A DNA stretch of 64,000 nucleotides from Eretmocerus hayati (Eukaryota; Arthropoda; Insecta; Hymenoptera; Aphelinidae), in assembly GCA_029851415.1 (NCBI GenBank), contig CM056744.1, positions 58,119,797 through 58,183,796 on the forward strand, given 5' to 3'. Positions 59,461 to 64,000 of the stretch are shown here, one piece after another (position 1 is the stretch's first letter; every line of letters begins with the position of its first letter). The position numbers were made by a program, and so were the translations under genes. Below the pieces are notes generated by a model. It was given only the letters and a program-made list of their open reading frames with translations, had not been told where the DNA came from and searched no databases.

Positions 59461-60326
59461 CCTCCATTGGGATCGCTTTCTTGTGACAAGAGGAGGTGCC
59501 TGAATTTTTTGCAGCCCCCCCGGTGAATGCTGACAACCCCAAATCGGGGGTTGAAATTCGGGATTTATCTCAGAACAGGCAAGGAGGCTCTGTTCCAAAA
59601 TTTCTCGTTCGGGATCGCTCTCTTGTGACGAAAGAATGTGCCAGAATTTTTTGCAGCCCCCCCCCGGTGAACGCGAACACCCCGAAATCGGGGGTTGAAA
59701 TTCGGGAATTTTCTTAGAACAGGCCAGGAGTCTCTGTTCCAAGATTTCTCAAGTGGGATCGCTTCCTCCTGACGAGAGAAGGTGCCTGAATTTTTCGCAG
59801 CCCCCCCCCCCCCGGTGAATGCCGACACCCCCAAAATCGGGGGTTGAAATTCGGGAATTTTTTCAAAACAGGCCAGGAGGCTCTGTTCCAAAATTCCTCC
59901 ATTGGGATCGCTTTCTTGTGACAAGAGGAGGTGCCTGAATTTTTTGCAGCCCCCCCGGTGAATGCTGACAACCCCAAATCGGGGGTTGAAATTCGGGATT
60001 TATCTCAGAACAGGCAAGGAGGCTCTGTTCCAAAATTTCTCGTTCGGGATCGCTCTCTCGTGACGAAAGAATGTGCCAGAATTTTTTGCAGCCCCCCCCC
60101 CGGTGAACGCGAACACCCCGAAATCGGGGGTTGAAATTCGGGAATTTTCTTAGAACAGGCCAGGAGTCTCTGTTCCAAGATTTCTCAAGTGGGATCGCTT
60201 CCTCCTGACGAGAGAAGGTGCCTGAATTTTTCGCAGCCCCCCCCCCCCGGTGAATGCCGACACCCCCAAAATCGGGGGTTGAAATTCGGGAATTTTTTCA
60301 AAACAGGCCAGGAGGCTCTGTTCCAA
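59461..60326 (+). repeat. Three-monomer (435-bp) tandem duplication
   Basis: Two copies, 59,461-59,895 and about 59,896-60,326, both begin cctccattggg and run through gaatgctgacaacc and the tctcaagtggg monomer. The matching place in the older copy (about 48,008-48,440) has it only once, so this is a late local gain of exactly three monomers. Confidence 0.88.
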
Positions 60327-62233
60327 GATTTCTCGATTGGGATCGTTTCCTTCTGACGAGAGAAGGTGCCTGAATTTTTCGCAGCCCCACCGGTGAATGC
60401 CGACAGCCCCCAATTGGGGGTTGGAATTCGGGAATTCTTAAGAACAGGCCAAGAGGCTCCGTTCCAAAATTTCTCGTTCGAGATCGCTTTCTTGTGACGA
60501 AAGAAGGAGCCTGAATTCTTTGCAGCCCCCCCGGTGAATGCCGACACCCCCAAATCGGGGGTTGGAATTCGGGATTTTTTTCAGAACAGGCAAGGAAGCT
60601 CTGTTCCAAAATGTCTCGATTGGGATCGCTTTCTTGTGACGGAAGAGGGTGCCTGAATTTTTTGCAGCCCCTCCGGTGAATGCCGACACCCCGAAATCGG
60701 GGTTTGAAATTCGGGAATTTTCTTAGAACAGGCCAGGAGGCTCTGTTCCAAAATTTCTCGATTGGGATCGCTTTCTTGTAACGAAAATAGATGCCTGAAT
60801 CTTCGGCAGCCCCCCCGGTGGATGCCGACACCCCCAAATCGGGGGTTGATATTCGGGAATTCTCTTAGAACAGGCCAGGAGGCTCTGTTCCAAAATCTCT
60901 CGATCCGGATCGCTTTCTTGTGACGAAAGGAGGTGCCTGAATTTTTTACAGCCCCCCCCCGTCGAATGCCGACACCCCCAAATCGGGGGTTGAACTTCGG
61001 GATTTATCTCAGAACAGGCAAGGAGGCTCTGTTCCAAAATTTCTCGATCGGGATCGCTTTCTTGTGACGAGAGAGGGTGCCTGAATTTTTTGCAGGCCCC
61101 CCCCCCGGTGAATACCGACACCCCCAAATCGGGGGTTGAGATTCGGGAAATTTCTTAGAACAGGCCAGGAGGCTCTGTTCCAAAATTTCTCGAATGGGAT
61201 CGTTTTCTTGTGACAAGAGGAGGTGCTCGTATTTTTTGCAGCCCCCCGGTGAATGCCGACACCCCCAAATCGTGGGTTGGAATTCGGGATTCATCTCAGA
61301 ACAGGCAAGGAGGCTCTGTTCCAAAATCTCTCGATTGGGATCGCTCTCTCGTGACGGAAAAGGTGCCTGAATTTATTGCAGCCCCCCGGTGAATGCCGAC
61401 ATCCCCAAAATCGGGGGTTGGAATTCGGTAATTTTTTTAGAACAGGCCAGGAGGCTCTGTTCCAAGATTTCTCGATTGGGATCGCTTCCTTCCGACGAGA
61501 GATGGTGCCTGAATTTTTTGCAGCCCCCCCGGTGAATGCCGACACCCCCAAATCAGGGGTTAAATTTCGAGAATTTTCTCAGAACAGGCAAGGAGGCTCT
61601 GTTCCAAAATTTCTCGTTCGGGATCGCTCTCTTGTGACGAAAGAATGTGCCAGAATTTTTTGCAGCCCCCCCCGGTGAACGCGAACACCCCGAAATCGGG
61701 GGTTGAAATTCGGGAATTTTCTTAGAACAGGCCAGGAGTCTCTGTTCCAAGATTTCTCGATTGGGATCGTTTCCTTCTGACGAGAGAAGGTGCCTGAATT
61801 TTTCGCAGCCCCACCGGTGAATGCCGACACCCCCCAATTGGGGGTTGGAATTCGGGAATTCTTAAGAACAGGCCAGGAGGCTCCGTTCCAAAATTTCTCG
61901 TTCGAGATCGCTTTCTTGTGACGAAAGAAGGAGCCTGAATTCTTTGCAGCCCCCCCGGTGACTGCCGACACCCCCAAATCGGGGGTTGGAATTCGGGATT
62001 TTTTTCAGAACAGGCAAGGAAGCTCTGTTCCAAAATGTCTCGATTGGGATCGCTTTCTTGTGACGGAAGAGGGTGCCTGAATTTTTTGCAGCCCCTCCGG
62101 TGAATGCCGACACCCCGAAATCGGGGTTTGAAATTCGGGAATTTTTTTAGAACAGGCCAGGAGATTCTGTTGTAAAATTTCTCGATTGGGATCGCTTCCT
62201 TGTGACAAGAGGAGGTGCCTGAATTTTTGGCAG

Positions 62234-62250
62234 CCCCCCCCCCCCCCCCC
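62234..62250 (+). repeat. Longest C-tract, 17 C
   Basis: It lies in a type m monomer between tttttggcag and ggagaatgcc. On the minus strand it is an uninterrupted run of 17 G, long enough in principle to fold as a single-run G-quadruplex. Exact length may be affected by sequencing error. Confidence 0.85.
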
Positions 62251-64000
62251 GGAGAATGCCGACACCCCCAAATCGGGGGTTGAAATTCTGGATTTATCTC
62301 AGAACAGGCAAGGAGGCTCTGTTCCAAAATTACTCGATTGGGATCGCTTCCTTGTGACGAAAGAAGTTGCCTGAATTTCTCGCAGCCCCCCCGTCGAATG
62401 CCGACACCCCCAAATCGGGGGTTGAAATTCGGGAATTCTCTTAGAACAGGCCAGGAGGCTCTGTTCCAAGATTTCTCGGTTGGGATCGCTTCTTCTCGAC
62501 GAGAGAAGGTGCCTGAATTTTTCGCAGCCCCACCGGTGAATGCCGACACCCCCATATTGGGGGTTGGAATTCGGGAATTCTTTAGAACAGGAGAGGAGGC
62601 TCTGTTCCAAAATTTCTCGTTTGGGATCGCTTTCTTGTGACGAGAGAGGGTGCCTGAATTTTTTATAGCCCCCCCCCGTGAATGCCGACACCCCCAAATC
62701 GGGGGTTAAAATTCGAAAATTTTCTTAGAACAGGCCAGGAGGCTCTGTTCCAACATTTCTCGATTGGGAACGTTTTCTTGTGACAAAAGGAGGTGCCTGA
62801 ATTTTTTGCAGCCCCCCCCGGAGAATGCCGACACCCCCAAATCGGGGGTTGAAATTCGGGATTTATCTCAGAACAGGCAAGGAGGCTCTGTTCCAAAATT
62901 ACTCGATTGGGATTGCTTCCTCGTGACGAAAGAAGTCGCCTGAATTTCTCGCAGCCCCCCCGTCGAATGCCGACAACCCCAAATCGGGGGTTGAAATTCG
63001 GGAATTTTCTTAGAACAGGCCAGGAGGCTCTGTTCCAAAACTTCTCGTTCGGGATCGCTACCTTGTGACGAGAGAAGGTGCCTGAATATTTTGCAGCCCC
63101 CCGTCGAATGCCAACACCCCCAAATCGGGGGTTGAAATTCGGGAATTCTCTTAGAACAAGCCAGGAGGCTCTGTTCCAAATTTCATCGATTGGGATTGCT
63201 TTCTTGTGATAAAAGATGGTGCCGGAATTTTTCGCAGTCCCCCGGTGAATGCCGACACCCCGAAATCGGGGGTTGAAATTCGGGAATTTTTTTAGAACAG
63301 GCCAGGAGGCTCTGTTCGAAAATTTCTCGATTGGTATCGCTTTCTTGTGACATAAGGAGGTGCCTGAATCTTCAGCAACCCCCCGGTGAATGCCGACACC
63401 CCCAAATCGGGGGTTGAAATACAGGATTTATCTCAGAATAGGCAAGGAGGCTCTGTTCCAAAATTTCTCGATTGAGATCGCTTTCTTGTAACGAAAATAG
63501 ATGCCTGAATCTTTGGCAGCCCCCCCGGTGGATGCCGACACCCCCAAATCGGGGGTTGATATTCGGGAATTTTCTTAGAACAGGCCAGGAGTCTCTGTTC
63601 CAAGATTTCTCGATTGGGATCGTTTTCTTCTGACGAGAGAAGGTGCCTGAATTTTTCGCAGCCCCACCGGTGAATGCCGACACCCCCCAAATCGGGGGTT
63701 GATATTCGGGAATTCTCTTAGAACAGGCCAGGAGGCTCTGTTCCAAAATCTCTCGATCCGGATCACTTTCTTGTGACGAAAGGAGGTGCCTGAATTTTTC
63801 ACAGCCCCCCCCGTCGAATGCCGACACCCCCAAATCGGGGGTTGAACTTCGGGATTTATCTCAGAACAGGCAAGGAGGCTCTGTTCCAAAATTTCTCGAT
63901 CGGGATCGCTTTCTTGTGACGAGAGAGGGTGCCTGAATTTTTTGCAGGCCCCCCCCCCCCCCCGGTGAATACCGACACCCCCAAATCGGGGGTTGAGATT

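Larger units (their letters stand above)
51241..63270 (+). repeat. Spacer-bearing long repeat, copy 2 (~12.0 kb)
   Basis: It holds spacers A, B, A'. B-to-B (45,619 to 57,072), A'-to-A' (47,583 to 59,036) and the m starts at 47,163 and 58,616 are all exactly 11,453 apart. Further right the offset rises to about 12,025 because of four additional monomers, including the 435-bp duplication. It parts from copy 1 near 63,270. Confidence 0.82.
1..64000 (+). repeat. Satellite array of ~142-bp monomers, head to tail
   Basis: The core ccaggaggctctgttcc (or caaggaggctctg) recurs every 140-150 bases across the window, always on the plus strand, giving roughly 430-440 copies. A typical monomer is 142 bp and about 51% GC. 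Its parts in order are a 5' core with tcgattgggatcgct, a central variable part following ttgtgac, a C-tract after gcag, ggtgaatgccgacac, a C5-aaatc-G5 hairpin, and an aattc-gg-gaatt dyad. Length variation comes mainly from the C-tract. The array enters and leaves the window in mid-copy, so total copy number is unknown. Such organisation is typical of heterochromatic, often pericentromeric or subtelomeric, satellites. Location and function cannot be read here, and I recognise no named family. Confidence 0.98.
38001..64000 (+). repeat. Domain II: satellite with embedded ~357-bp spacers
   Basis: The same monomer continues, but seven near-identical ~357-bp non-satellite spacers are embedded and type o is common. 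Further m starts are at 42786, 47163, 50131, 53539, 58616 and 62157. Spacer-to-spacer distances are 3240, 4378, 1964, 6378, 3111 and 1964 bp. The repeated 1964 shows that the spacers were amplified together with their flanking monomers. The last spacer ends near 59,393; the final 4.6 kb is plain satellite matching about 48.5-51.2 kb. Confidence 0.85.

Noticed and set aside
1..64000. CRISPR array
   Set aside because: Repeats are contiguous 142-bp units of the same family without unique spacers of 25-40 bases, and no cas-like gene is present.

Overview
The window is one uninterrupted block of satellite DNA. I see no protein gene, rRNA, tRNA, CRISPR array or intact transposon. About 430-440 head-to-tail copies of a ~142-bp monomer (about 51% GC, all in one orientation) run off both ends. 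The organism must be a eukaryote with a large tandem heterochromatic array. The lineage cannot be fixed from the sequence. The C5/G5 modules separated by short A/T stretches faintly recall minisatellites of bird microchromosomes, but that is a low-confidence guess from memory.

Monomer (phase used here: start at the ccaggaggctc / caaggaggctc block): a 5' core (ctgttccaaaatttctcgat, then tgggatcgct), a central variable part after ttgtgac, a poly-C tract of about 5-17 C preceded by gcag, ggtgaatgccgacac, a C5/G5 hairpin around aaatc, and a second dyad aattc-gg-gaatt. Recurrent diagnostic variants define about 18 monomer types, which I call a to p plus b' and e'. Their preferred order is m-n-a-b-c-d-e-f-g-h-i-j-(k)-e'-b'-l. 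This is a higher-order repeat (HOR) of 15-16 monomers, about 2.14-2.3 kb, cleanest at 9,927-12,063 and 17,838-19,977.

Domain I (about 1-38,000) is monomers only. Bases 1-15,582 recur from 15,583 at offsets growing from 15,582 to 16,148 bp. The second copy lost about 5.2 kb at ~25.3 kb, and a third copy starts at 26,645 and breaks off near 27.47 kb. Within this lies a ~7.67-7.95-kb repeat (1,640-4,330 versus 9,310-12,285). From 27.4 to 30.4 kb the order is scrambled. A 3,419-bp tandem duplication follows (30,441-33,859 and 33,860-37,277).

Domain II (about 38,001-64,000) has the same monomers plus type o, and seven copies of a ~357-bp non-satellite spacer in the order A, B, B, A', A, B, A'. 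The underlying long period is 11,453 bp. The first copy is enlarged by a 4.39-kb tandem duplication (38,631-43,017 and 43,018-47,397). The window is therefore a record of repeated amplification at several scales: monomer, ~2.2-kb HOR, 3.4-7.7-kb blocks and 11-16-kb blocks. Nearly all length differences between copies are whole monomers.

Long open frames, mostly on the minus strand, are a by-product of sparse stop codons and of a monomer length of 1 modulo 3. I do not annotate them as genes. No stretch longer than 300 bases falls outside the satellite except the seven spacers, which are listed.
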